From the NCBI GenBank assembly GCA_037127255.1, contig JBANSL010000004.1:4712001-4776000 (forward strand): 64,000 bases of DNA, given 5' to 3'. The translations under genes and the position numbers were made by a program. A model generated the notes under the pieces. The model ran no database searches. It saw only the letters and a program-made list of their open reading frames with translations, and had not been told where the DNA came from. The stretch is from Persicaria tinctoria. Its lineage: Eukaryota > Streptophyta > Magnoliopsida > Caryophyllales > Polygonaceae. Positions 1 to 10,464 of the stretch are shown here, in pieces. The number at the start of each line of letters is the position of its first letter. The first letter of the stretch is position 1.

Positions 1-626
1 AGTAGTGATTTTTTTCCTTAGCTCCGATGTCTTTGAGAGTGGGAAGAACTTGGTTAAGAAGGAATCATGTAATTGCTCCCAAGTGGTGATGGTTTGGGTC
101 GGCAATCTATCTAGCCAATGAAGTGTCTTCCCCGCAAGTGACCATCGAAAGGCCTTAAGCCTCACATACTCCAAAGTATCACCATGAACGATGGTGTCAT
201 AAATATCCAAGAACTCGCGCACATGCTCCATAGGGCACTCCGTTGGTTTCCCCGAAAATTGGATCTTCTTGATCATGGCAATGAAGCTTGTCTTGATCTC
301 AAAATTAGCGGGAGCGTCGGGGAAGACAATAGGTGATGCGGGCACCCTAAGAGGTGGGTGCATATATTGCCGAGCATAGCGAGGAATCCTAGCAAGTTGT
401 TCCTCCGTTTGACGTGCCCTCTCGGCCTCTTGTTCTCGAGCGCGATTGGCCTCTTGGTTCTCCCTTCGCAGCCTCTCCACCGTTTCCTCAAGGGTCTCAC
501 GGTCGGCAATGATCCCCTTTAGCCTTTCTCTTAGATGAAAGTAACGCTCCGGTTCGTCTAAAGCCTCAAACTCTATTATGCGATCAGCGCGTCGCATACA
601 CCTCCCAAAACAAACACAAGAAGCGA
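1..626 (-). CDS. Partial gag of a second Athila-like copy
   Basis: This is the start of a Ty3-gypsy Gag running leftward off the window edge. It aligns base for base with 6615-7240, the gag of the neighbouring copy, with three substitutions seen over the 728 bp before the LTR; one changes an arginine codon to histidine near the N terminus. It sits just past the LTR at 729-2203 and its primer-binding site, so it is the 5' end of another internal region, not a broken piece. The frame stays open to the edge. The family is the Athila/Tat type by the capsid-like region visible in the full copy at 6291-7244. The rest of this copy is outside the window. Confidence 0.8.
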
Positions 627-707
627 ACAAGTAGCGTTAGAAAGCAAGGAGGAGGTGGGCTAGTCCCAACTCCGAAAATCAACTACTCTAGATGGCGATT
701 GTTACCC

Positions 708-725
708 TCCCCGACAACGACGCCA
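708..725 (-). other. Primer-binding site of the left internal region
   Basis: On the minus strand an 18-mer beginning TGGCGTCGTTGTCGGGGA follows the LTR end after a 3-nt gap. It resembles the tRNA-Asp-type PBS common in Athila/Tat elements, with about two differences from the form I remember. The identical site recurs at 7322-7339. Confidence 0.7.
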
Positions 726-728
726 ATT

Positions 729-2203
729 TGTTGAGAGGGTTTCTCGACCAAATAAATTTGTAGTCAAGACCCCGCTATAGTATAGGGAGTCAGGATCGTC
801 CACAAGAGAGAGTCAGCGCTTCTTATTTAGTTGCTTTGTCGGGTTAAGACTAACAAAAGAGATGGAAGAGAGATGGGCGATGATAAGAGCATAAAATCTG
901 AATTTTAATTAATAAAAGGAAAAACTTCTAAGGTAAAGGATCACCACAACAATAAATACATGTGCAAATCAATGAATCATATGAGAAATCATGCTTTTAT
1001 CTTAAAGAGATAGCTTTCGCATACTCAACAAATAGATAATAGAGGTGATCACATAAAACCTATTTGTTTCTACCTTTCTTAATTAGATCTCTTTTACTTT
1101 CGTCAAAAATCCCTAATTACTATCAATGTTAACAATCTTCTCTTTCAATTCAATTGCAACAATGAATTCCCTTAAACTTTCATCAAAGGGTTAAGCACAT
1201 GGGTAGAATACAATAAAAACATCACACAATCATAGATCCATCAATTCCACACACATCTCTATTGTTGGGATCACCCCAACCCTAGAAGAGCAAAGAAAAA
1301 CTCAAACATGGCAATGAAAAACATGAATTTAAGAGAAGAAAACATAAACTGAAATTGAATTTAACAAAACCTGGAAATTCAGCGTCTCAATCGCAACAAC
1401 AAACACCCTAAAACCGTCCTACAGCTGTTGCGCGCCTGCGCGCAGCCCTCGCGCTGAACAACGTCTCGTGTTCCTCCCCTCCAAAAAATCAGCCCCTAAT
1501 AGGCTTTATTTAAAGATAGAAATTAAGACTTAATCTCCAAGGAAAGAGATTTTATCTTAGAAAAATAATATAATCTATCTAAGGAAGGATAAAATATCCA
1601 AAGTCTATCTAACTAAAAGATTCTAAAAGAGATTTAGAAGAAAACCCTAATTAAAAAGCCCATTAAGAATTTAAAATCAGCCCGCAGAAACTTTTGCTGG
1701 TGCGCAGATTCGCGCAGGGTATCGGCGCCGAGGTCTGGGTGTCGGCGTCGAGGTATCTGTTCGAATGCAGTAAGTTCTGTTTTTCTCCAGCTTTTCGACT
1801 CTGACTTTAATCACACTTTCCCGAGTCCTCGTTCATCCGATTGACGCATACAAATATGCGTTGGAAAGCTCTTTTCAAGGAATACAAATCTCATGAAGGC
1901 TCCAGATCTTGAATCAAAGTGATGGATGACGAAAATAAGGCTTTTCTCCCGCTATACAACTTTTTGCTTTTGCCTGGCTTCTCCATTGCCTTCATGATTT
2001 TTCATTAAGCTCTAATGTGCGTCGAAACTCTTCCAAATCAGCTCCAAAACCTATAAAATCACACCAAAGGTTGTGTAGACTCCATATCTTGCAATATTAA
2101 GCATAACTACACATTTTCCTTACTTTCCCAACATAAAACCTAATAAAATGACTCAAATGGAATGAAAACATGATGTAAAATATGACTAAAAATGCGAACA
2201 TCA
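729..2203 (-). repeat. LTR, left copy (1475 bp)
   Basis: On the plus strand it begins TGTTGAGAGGG and ends GCGAACATCA, so the minus-strand LTR has TG...CA ends. It is the same length as 7343-8817. The visible differences are about eleven substitutions, all between about 1820 and 2060; the rest looks identical. The minus-strand 3' end carries the GTGGACGATCCTGACT motif typical of this lineage. Confidence 0.9.
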
Positions 2204-4115
2204 AAACACCCCATACTTAGACTTGCTTGTCCTAAAGCAATAACCAAACAATGACCACTACCTACAACACATCCTTCAAGTCTTCGCCTTCGCCAAAAAG
2301 CAACATTATACGCGCAAGTGGTCTAAAAGAATCAAGCAATCAAACGTCATCACACATATATAGGTAATTCTAAGCAAGATCAATTGAAATCCATCCTCAC
2401 AAGGATATATGTGTTTCACTCAACACTCAATGTTTTTAGGCTTTGAATAACATATCTCAACTCAATCCTTAATGCAAAAAGCTACATAGACATTGTTATT
2501 TATATCACCAATCTCTCCACCGGAGATGTCAAAGCAATTAAAATCATCAAGAGGACTTATGGCTCAATGAAAGACTTCAAAGAAGACTTCATTCGGCCGG
2601 GTAGTAATGTGGCTTGGAAAAAAATAAATGGCATGGAATTATTTAGGCAAAGTGGTGCTAAAAATCCGGGAATCAAGACTCCTAAACTTCCAACTCAACT
2701 CAACCAAACAACTCATCTCAAAATCAGCACATCTACCAAACTCATCAACAATGAAGATCATCAACCCATGGCAATATTTCTCAACCAACAATTTAATCCA
2801 ACTCTCACATATAATGAACTAGGCTCTAAATAAACACTTTTTTTGTTCTTTTCTTTTTCTTTTTTTTTTCGCCGACATTTTTTTCATCTTTTTCCTCTTT
2901 CTTTCGGCAATAATACATATATATAAATTTTCGGAGCCTCTAAAATATAAGAAACATATGAGGAATAATGCAAAACCTTACATAATTTCACTCAAATCAT
3001 CTCAACAAAGCTCAACAACCTTGCTTTTTTCTCCATCAAACTCAACTTAATCAAATTCCGACCAACTCTAAATCTTAATTCCCGGATAAAGGGTCACGCT
3101 TATAATCGGCTAGGAACCAATTTTGTGGAGCTAACAAAGAATAGGCTAAGGCTCAAAGGGCTTCAAACAAAGATAATATGCAAGGTAGGTAAATGAATGG
3201 ATAAAATATGGCTAAGAAAATATAAGTCCTCCATCATCTAATTTTAATAAGCAATGAACTAGTATCTCATAATTGGTCTCAAGAAATAGATAACTACATC
3301 AATGTCAAGAGGTAATCACATAAGGAGAGTAAATCACACATAAAAAATGGAGGGAAATATAAAAATACGAAGAACATTCCCTATAAGGTCAAAAATATCT
3401 CACTAGGACATAGATTTGGATTTCAATCACCTCTACCTAAAATCATATGTGCTCAATTATAATCGCAAGTCAAATCACCACATAAAAATCAAACTTTTCA
3501 AGAGACTTAGGCCAAACTATCCAAACATATCATAGGGTTTACATGATCAAGTCGATTATTAGGCATCATCATAGGACATCTAAGTTAGGTGTTTAGAATA
3601 TAACTAACAATGCATTTTTTTTTTCTTTTTTCGACATTTTTCAATTTTTTTTTTGTATTTTTATGACTTAATAAAAATGCAAAAATACAAAATAATGCAA
3701 AACAACACCACCAAAAACAAACATCAAACCATAAGCATATAGTAAGTTGTTACCCCCACCCCATACTTAAAAAATTACTTTGTCCTCAAAGTATAAGCGC
3801 AAAAATAAGAGATAGGTGTAAACAAAGACTTACAAGATAGAATTGGAGCTCATTTTGACCGAAAATAGGTGCTACTATCGTGCCTAGGAGTCGACGTCGA
3901 CATGGAGTGGTCGATAAGCTTCTCTTCTCCAAGGTTGTCCTTTTCGTCATGCTTAGCACCTACCAATTTGTTAGCAACCAAAACCAAAACCTCCAAAAAC
4001 AAAGTTTAAAGCAAAATCCAAAACAAAAACCAACAAAAATAAAATCCTAAATAACCATAGGTCTATGTACAAGCTCTAGATTTTTAAGTCACTAGGCCGA
4101 CTTCTTCTCTTATGC
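2204..4115 (-). other. 3' non-coding internal region with two polypurine-like tracts
   Basis: This stretch of about 1.9 kb lies between the pol remnant and the 3' LTR. It holds no plausible gene; the short frames near 2567-2833 have no recognisable domain. On the minus strand a purine-rich tract, GTATGGGGTGTTT, abuts the LTR at 2204-2216 and fits the polypurine tract. A second related tract, AAGTATGGGGTGGGGG, lies at 3754-3769. Long T/A runs occur at 2850-2900 and 3615-3660. Confidence 0.6.
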
Positions 4116-6272
4116 TCATGTGGGAATTCGCAAGGCCCATGTGGCTGGGGCCTCATCCTCCGGACTCTCAAGTTCGACCTTGCATAGGACTCCTTCCTTG
4201 TCCTGTAGCTCCATTGTGCCGGGTCGAAACTTGTGAATTTCAAATGGACCAACCTTCTTATCTTTGAATTTGCTAGGGAACCATTGATTCTTGGCCTTGG
4301 AGATGTACACCGTATCTCCTACCTCATAAGCTTTTGGATCCTCATTGTATCCCCTACATAATCTCACAAACCAAGGCATACCTCTTCCATTCGTAATAGA
4401 TAGGTTTTTAATGGAAATAGGGGAAGAGAAATTCATACATTGACTTACCTTGTTGGGACCGGGATGGTGGTCTTCGGCCCAACTCTTTCCTTTATCATCA
4501 ACTCTTCCTTCCATGGCAGCACAACCATCTTCTTCATGTTGTCCTGCTGCTGGAGGTGTCGATGCTGAGGCTGAGGGTGTCGACGCCGAGGCATCTGTAG
4601 CCTTTTCAGCATGGTGTGGAATCGATGTCGACAGAGGTGGGTCGACGTCGAGGACCCCATACTTAGCCGTTGTTGTGCTCTTGATTTTCACTTCTTCATT
4701 ATCCAAAGTAGACAATAGGTTGTTGATTTGATCCTCCGTGGGCGTTTGCTCCTTGGCTATTATCTCCTTTGTAAGCTCCTCACATGGAATGACGTCCATT
4801 CGTGCATATAGGGCATTGACCTCCATCCTTCTTACCTCCCTCATAGTCGTATTAAAACAAAACTCTATTACCTCATCGGCTATGGTGAAAGTAAGTAGGC
4901 CATTCTTGACGCTAATGTTCGCATCCGCCGTGGCCAAGAAAGGTCTACCCAAGATGATTGGTACGGTGGGATCCGGTTCCATATCTAGCACGATGAAGTC
5001 GGTTGGGACAAAGAACTTCCCCACCTTGACGGGGACATTATCCATAATCCATGTGGGCTTCACCCATGTGTTGTCGGCCATAAACAACTTCATCTCCACC
5101 AGCTCCAATGCTCCTAGCTTGACTTGGTTCCAAATAGATAGAGGCATAAGACTTACACTTGCTCCCAAGTCACACAAGGCTTTGTAACGATGATTTCCAA
5201 GCCCAATAGAGATGGCGAACTTCCCTGGATCAGCCTTCTTTTCGGGGAAGTCCATCTTGTTGCATTCCTCCGCAATATCTGCTAGAGACCTCTTGTTACT
5301 CAAGATCTCCTTCAAAAATTTCACATAGGCGGGCATCTCTCTAGGTGCTTCGGTGAGGGGGATAGTAACGTTGAGGCCTTGAAGCATTTTCATTAACCGT
5401 TTGAACTTCCTATCAGTGGGGTCCTTCGGCACCTTGGAGGGGAATGTGAGTGGTACCTTAGGCTTAGAAGCAACCTCAGAAGCTCTCGTTCTTTCTGCAG
5501 CAGGGGTCGGCGTCGAGGTAGGAGGGGTCGGCGTCGAGGGGTCTGTAGTGTTGGGAGAGGTTTCTTGAAGAGGTGGGTCGGCATCGACACTGGAGGGGTC
5601 GGCGCCGAGGGGCTGTGCACTTCCAGCAGCTTCTGTAGTAGGTTTTGAAGCTGTCAGGGTGTCGGCGCCGAGGGTAGAGGTGTCGTCGCCGAAGGTATTT
5701 CTGGGCTCGTCGTCCTCTTTTTGCGAGTTGTGTTGGTCTAGTAACTCGCGTCCACTCCTTAGCTTGATGGAAGCAACATGTCCGGTGGCATGGCCCTTAG
5801 GATTAGCCGTGGTTTGGCTTAGTAGGGTGCCTGGTTGCTTTGGAATTTGAGCCTCCAATTGACCCACTTGGGTCTCAATGTTTCTCCTCCATATGTCCAT
5901 CTCCCCAAAGCGAGCATTGAGACCTTGCAATTGAGTTTGGACAGCCGAGTTAGCATGGTCATTCTTTGCTTGGTTTCTCCTCATCTCCTCAAGCATCATG
6001 CTCATATCATTGCGTGATTGCTCACGCTCCGGATGGCCTGGAGCTCGATCGAAGTTGTGTCCGCCATATTTTTGTTGGGGTTGACGATTGCCCCAAGTGT
6101 TTTGGTTTCCTCCTTGGCTATGACCTCCCACATAATGAGCATCCTCATATGTCTCGGCTAGGTGCACTTGATCGGCGTGAGGGCATTGGACCGTGGTGTG
6201 GGAAGTAGATCCACACTCTATGCATGTTTGATTTGCCGATAGATGCCGAACTTGCTTTTGTAGCTTTCTCAC
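4116..6272 (-). CDS. Protease with zinc knuckle, fused to integrase C-terminal remnant
   Basis: This frame continues in phase from gag after a single TAG at 6291-6293. From its N terminus it holds a zinc knuckle CIECGSTSHTTVQC (C-x2-C-x4-H-x4-C), then a long proline/threonine-rich linker. An aspartic protease follows, with the DLGAS active-site motif in the context ALCDLGASVSLMP, typical of Athila. A second low-complexity linker leads to a C-terminal segment with WFPSKFKDKKVGPFEI, which matches the GPF-type end of a gypsy integrase. RT, RNase H and the integrase zinc and catalytic parts are absent, so the frame joins protease to the last part of integrase across a large deletion. Both linkers carry a repeated GTCGGCGTCGAGG-like motif. 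The first ATG in frame is at 6272. Confidence 0.85.
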   Translation of the reverse strand: MRKLQKQVRHLSANQTCIECGSTSHTTVQCPHADQVHLAETYEDAHYVGGHSQGGNQNTWGNRQPQQKYGGHNFDRAPGHPEREQSRNDMSMMLEEMRRNQAKNDHANSAVQTQLQGLNARFGEMDIWRRNIETQVGQLEAQIPKQPGTLLSQTTANPKGHATGHVASIKLRSGRELLDQHNSQKEDDEPRNTFGDDTSTLGADTLTASKPTTEAAGSAQPLGADPSSVDADPPLQETSPNTTDPSTPTPPTSTPTPAAERTRASEVASKPKVPLTFPSKVPKDPTDRKFKRLMKMLQGLNVTIPLTEAPREMPAYVKFLKEILSNKRSLADIAEECNKMDFPEKKADPGKFAISIGLGNHRYKALCDLGASVSLMPLSIWNQVKLGALELVEMKLFMADNTWVKPTWIMDNVPVKVGKFFVPTDFIVLDMEPDPTVPIILGRPFLATADANISVKNGLLTFTIADEVIEFCFNTTMREVRRMEVNALYARMDVIPCEELTKEIIAKEQTPTEDQINNLLSTLDNEEVKIKSTTTAKYGVLDVDPPLSTSIPHHAEKATDASASTPSASASTPPAAGQHEEDGCAAMEGRVDDKGKSWAEDHHPGPNKVSQCMNFSSPISIKNLSITNGRGMPWFVRLCRGYNEDPKAYEVGDTVYISKAKNQWFPSKFKDKKVGPFEIHKFRPGTMELQDKEGVLCKVELESPEDEAPATWALRIPT

Positions 6273-6290
6273 TTGATCCTTCCTAAATTG

Positions 6291-7244
6291 CTAGCGAACA
6301 TCCGGATCAATCTCTTTAGATGGTTGATAGAGAGCCATAGATGGTGGGGGCCTCACGTTTGAGATTTCAGAGGTCCCATAGGTGTTGTCGTACTCAACCA
6401 AGCGCTCTAGCTCTTCCCATGCTTCCTCCGGAGTCATCTCAAGGAACCGGAGGTTGGTGTGAACATTAATCCGATCCTTTGTTGCCGAATTCAGCCCATT
6501 AAAGAAGATCTCTTGGAGCACATATTCGGGTTGCCCATGCATAGGACATTGACGTTGAAGCTCTTTGAATCTCTCCCATGCCGCCGCCAAGTCTTCCACT
6601 CTCAACTGCTTGAAAGTAGTGATTTTTTTCCTTAGCTCCGATGTCTTTGAGAGTGGGAAGAACTTGGTTAAGAAGGAATCATGTAATTGCTCCCAAGTGG
6701 TGATGGTTTGGGTCGGCAATCTATCTAGCCAATGAAGTGCCTTCCCCGCAAGTGACCATCGAAAGGCCTTAAGCCTCACATACTCCAAAGTATCACCATG
6801 AACGATGGTGTCATAAATATCCAAGAACTCGCGCACATGCTCCATAGGGCACTCCGTTGGTTTCCCCGAAAATTGGATCTTCTTGATCATGGCAATGAAG
6901 CTTGTCTTGATCTCAAAATTAGCGGGAGCGTCGGGGAAGACAATAGGTGATGCGGGCACCCTAAGAGGTGGGTGCATATATTGCCGAGCATAGCGAGGAA
7001 TCCTAGCAAGTTGTTCCTCCGTTTGACGTGCCCTCTCGGCCTCTTGTTCTCGAGCACGATTGGCCTCTTGGTTCTCCCTTCGCAGCCTCTCCACCGTTTC
7101 CTCAAGGGTCTCACGGTCGGCAATGATCCCCTTTAGCCTTTCTCTTAGATGAAAGTAACGCTCCGGTTCGTCTAAAGCCTCAAACTCTATTATGTGATCA
7201 GCGCGTCGCATACACCTCCCAAAACAAACACAAGAAGCGAACAA
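6291..7244 (-). CDS. Gag capsid protein of the Athila-like element
   Basis: The 317-residue product has an N-terminal charged coiled-coil-like segment (about 50-90). A retrotransposon gag domain follows, with the family hallmarks SLAGKALHWLDRLP, TTWEQLHDSFLTKFFP, LRKKITTFKQ and AAWERFKELQRQCP. The capsid would package element RNA. The frame ends at a TAG followed directly by CAA TTT and stays open beyond it into protease, so this may be a leaky stop or a nonsense mutation. The start at 7244 is the most upstream ATG in frame, about 80 bp inside the PBS; a shorter start at the later Met (MRRAD) is also possible. Confidence 0.88.
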   Translation of the reverse strand: MFASCVCFGRCMRRADHIIEFEALDEPERYFHLRERLKGIIADRETLEETVERLRRENQEANRAREQEAERARQTEEQLARIPRYARQYMHPPLRVPASPIVFPDAPANFEIKTSFIAMIKKIQFSGKPTECPMEHVREFLDIYDTIVHGDTLEYVRLKAFRWSLAGKALHWLDRLPTQTITTWEQLHDSFLTKFFPLSKTSELRKKITTFKQLRVEDLAAAWERFKELQRQCPMHGQPEYVLQEIFFNGLNSATKDRINVHTNLRFLEMTPEEAWEELERLVEYDNTYGTSEISNVRPPPSMALYQPSKEIDPDVR

Positions 7245-7321
7245 GTAGCGTTAGAAAGCAAGGAGGAGGTGGGCTAGTCCCAACTCCGAAAATCAACTAC
7301 TCTAGATGGCGATTGTTACCC

Positions 7322-7339
7322 TCCCCGACAACGACGCCA
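7322..7339 (-). other. Primer-binding site
   Basis: It is the same 18-mer as at 708-725, TGGCGTCGTTGTCGGGGA on the minus strand, three nucleotides inside the 5' LTR. It is most like a tRNA-Asp primer site. Confidence 0.75.
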
Positions 7340-7342
7340 ATT

Positions 7343-8817
7343 TGTTGAGAGGGTTTCTCGACCAAATAAATTTGTAGTCAAGACCCCGCTATAGTATAGG
7401 GAGTCAGGATCGTCCACAAGAGAGAGTCAGCGCTTCTTATTTAGTTGCTTTGTCGGGTTAAGACTAACAAAAGAGATGGAAGAGAGATGGGCGATGATAA
7501 GAGCATAAAATCTGAATTTTAATTAATAAAAGGAAAAACTTCTAAGGTAAAGGATCACCACAACAATAAATACATGTGCAAATCAATGAATCATATGAGA
7601 AATCATGCTTTTATCTTAAAGAGATAGCTTTCGCATACTCAACAAATAGATAATAGAGGTGATCACATAAAACCTATTTGTTTCTACCTTTCTTAATTAG
7701 ATCTCTTTTACTTTCGTCAAAAATCCCTAATTACTATCAATGTTAACAATCTTCTCTTTCAATTCAATTGCAACAATGAATTCCCTTAAACTTTCATCAA
7801 AGGGTTAAGCACATGGGTAGAATACAATAAAAACATCACACAATCATAGATCCATCAATTCCACACACATCTCTATTGTTGGGATCACCCCAACCCTAGA
7901 AGAGCAAAGAAAAACTCAAACATGGCAATGAAAAACATGAATTTAAGAGAAGAAAACATAAACTGAAATTGAATTTAACAAAACCTGGAAATTCAGCGTC
8001 TCAATCGCAACAACAAACACCCTAAAACCGTCCTACAGCTGTTGCGCGCCTGCGCGCAGCCCTCGCGCTGAACAACGTCTCGTGTTCCTCCCCTCCAAAA
8101 AATCAGCCCCTAATAGGCTTTATTTAAAGATAGAAATTAAGACTTAATCTCCAAGGAAAGAGATTTTATCTTAGAAAAATAATATAATCTATCTAAGGAA
8201 GGATAAAATATCCAAAGTCTATCTAACTAAAAGATTCTAAAAGAGATTTAGAAGAAAACCCTAATTAAAAAGCCCATTAAGAATTTAAAATCAGCCCGCA
8301 GAAACTTTTGCTGGTGCGCAGATTCGCGCAGGGTATCGGCGCCGAGGTCTGGGTGTCGGCGTCGAGGTATCTGTTCGAATGCAGTAAGTTCTGTTTTTCT
8401 CCAGCTTTTCGACTCTGACTTTAATCACACTTTCACGAGTCCTCGTTCATCCGATTGACACATACAAATATGCGTTGGAAAGCTCTTTTCAAGGACTACA
8501 AATCTCATGAAGGCTCCATATCTTGAATCAAAGTGATGGATGACGAAAATAAGGCTTTTCTCCAGCTACACCACTTTTTGCTTTTACTTGGCTTCTCCAT
8601 TGCCTTCATGATTTTTCATTAAGCTCTAATGTGCGTCAAAACTCTTCCAAATCAGCTCCAAAACCTATAAAATCACACCAAAGCTTGTGTAGACTCCATA
8701 TCTTGCAATATTAAGCATAACTACACATTTTCCTTACTTTCCCAACATAAAACCTAATAAAATGACTCAAATGGAATGAAAACATGATGTAAAATATGAC
8801 TAAAAATGCGAACATCA
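7343..8817 (-). repeat. LTR, right copy (5' LTR, 1475 bp)
   Basis: It matches 729-2203 at equal length with TG...CA ends on the minus strand. It is the 5' LTR of the complete internal region to its left. The downstream flank starts GGAACTTATGG and belongs to an older CACTA-like sequence. Confidence 0.9.
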
Positions 8818-9245
8818 GGAACTTATGGAGGCGCAAAATAGGCGAGGGGAAGAGAAGAAGGTCGGAGATTCGGAGCTCGATTTTGGGCTCTTCCATGGTA
8901 GAAAAAGAGAGAGAGTGAATAACAGAGGGAGAACGAATGGGTTGAAGGGGAGGACGCCATGGGAGCTTTAAGATTTCAGATCTAAGTTTGAGGGGTGTGT
9001 GAACGGGAGAGAGGGAAGGGATGTCTGAGGTGTGTAAGGGAAGCGACAACTACCGTAGCTAAGCTATGATAAAAACCAAATCAATGGCTACGGCAAGCCT
9101 TGCTGTTGCTACCAGGGGTGGCAAAATCAACTCAATAGCTACAACAACCTTTGCCGTTGCTACCAAGGGTGGCAAAAAGTATCAATTGCCACGCCAACTC
9201 CCCCCCGAAGCTAGAGAGTGTAGCAAATTTCATTTTTTTGTAGTG
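8818..9245 (+). mobile_element. CACTA (En/Spm) terminal fragment
   Basis: The right end reads TTTTTTTGTAGTG, whose complement CACTACAAAAAAA is the classic CACTA terminus. Inside it are subterminal repeats of the type GGCTACGGCAA and TTGCCGTTGCTACC, present at least twice at about 9085-9175. The left part is cut by the LTR element at 8817, so the opposite terminus is not visible. No transposase is present. Confidence 0.7.
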
Positions 9246-9459
9246 ATATTCGGATCCATATTAAGTTTCGAAATCCAGTCTGCTAAGACTTTTGCTGTAT
9301 TCCTTGTATTAACGAGAGAAGATGTGGATTTAACAGAAAAATCCCCGTTATTACTATAAATCTAAATTAATTTGTCAGGAATATCAGTTATTGGGATATG
9401 GATATTTGTAATCATATGAACAATATGAGAGGAAAATAAAGTGTTGAATTTATCAATAT

Positions 9460-10140
9460 CCCAAGAATTCATATTTGTAATTAAATCACATACTTTCAAA
9501 TTAGGGTCACGGTCATTCCTAAAGCACTATAGATATTGTGCATTTACCCAAATGTCAGACCAAACGTTGATAATTTTTGTCATTACCAACTAGTCATAGC
9601 AATTCTCTAGAAAAAAGATCTTTGATGTTAAGAAGTTGACCAAATTGCCAAGAAGTTTTGAGCCTTTCTCTTTCCATTAATGATTCTTTCGACAGATATT
9701 TATCCGTGATTACCTTTGACCAAATATTATCAGGATTTGTCATAATTCTCCAAAGTAACTTCATTTGCATACCATTATTAATTTGTTCGGCTGATTTAAA
9801 ACCTAACCCCCCATCCTTTTTAGGAGTACACGGATGTTCCCAGCTGATTAAAGGACGGTAATTTTCAGATTGAAATTTATTCCAAAAAAAAATTTTGTTT
9901 ATTTGATCAATTTTTTGAAGAATTCATTTTGGAAGAAGAAATGATTGCATTAGATAATTTGTTTTAGAGTTTAGGTTTGACTGAATCAGAACCGATCTAC
10001 CAGCTTGAGAGAGAGTATTAGCTTTCCATTTTGACAGCTGTTTTTTAAGGCTTATGATTGCCTCATCAAACACGACATTACAAACTCTTCCACTGATAAG
10101 TGGTATACCAAGGTATTTTTCCATTGTTTTAGTAACGGGA
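9460..10140 (-). pseudogene. L1-type LINE reverse transcriptase remnant
   Basis: On the minus strand, 10124-9924 encodes KYLGIPLISGRVC...LSKWKANTLSQAGRSVLIQS, the end of a plant LINE reverse transcriptase. After a stop and a frame break, 9861-9658 encodes SWEHPCTPKKDGGLGFKSAE, the zf-RVT domain that follows RT in these elements. Both pieces are in the right order on one strand. Further decay towards 9460 is likely, but I cannot set the limits. Confidence 0.75.
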
Positions 10141-10464
10141 ATGTTTAGCTGTTAAGCAAGAGGCTCAGATGAATATTTTTAGAAACTTGTAACGAATTTT
10201 TTATTGTAATTTATAGAAATATTTTAAATTCATACTTGATACGGAGCCGTATAAAAATAAAAAACGTTTTGTGCATAGTAAAGCCATGTTTTAATTAAGG
10301 AAGGATTAAATTTGGAACTGGTTAATATCTGGCGACCCTATCCTTAGAAACAAATTGACAGTTTTGCCCCTCTTGCAAACTCACGGTCAACCCTTTCATC
10401 TTCTTCTAATACTACAAGTCACAACACCCACCCACCGAAAACAGAGCGACCAAGGCACTCAACC

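Larger units (their letters stand above)
729..8817 (-). mobile_element. Athila/Tat-like LTR retrotransposon lacking RT and integrase core
   Basis: The element reads right to left: 5' LTR 7343-8817, PBS 7322-7339, gag 7244-6291, protease frame 6272-4116, long non-coding 3' internal region, polypurine tract, 3' LTR 2203-729. The internal region is only about 5.1 kb. Protease is followed directly by a remnant of the integrase C-terminal region, so RT, RNase H and the integrase core are gone. It must be non-autonomous. It resembles the described gag-retaining non-autonomous class (TR-GAG). Past the 3' LTR a second PBS and gag follow, so the LTR at 729-2203 is shared by two internal regions. The five bases right of the element are GGAAC; the other end of the array is outside the window, so no target duplication can be checked. 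Confidence 0.85.

Noticed and set aside
4450..6208. Plus-strand frames opposite the gag-protease gene
   Set aside because: They are antisense to a clear retrotransposon coding frame and have no domain.
8711..9049. 112-codon minus-strand frame
   Set aside because: It crosses the LTR boundary at 8817 into CACTA-derived DNA, so it is a chance frame.
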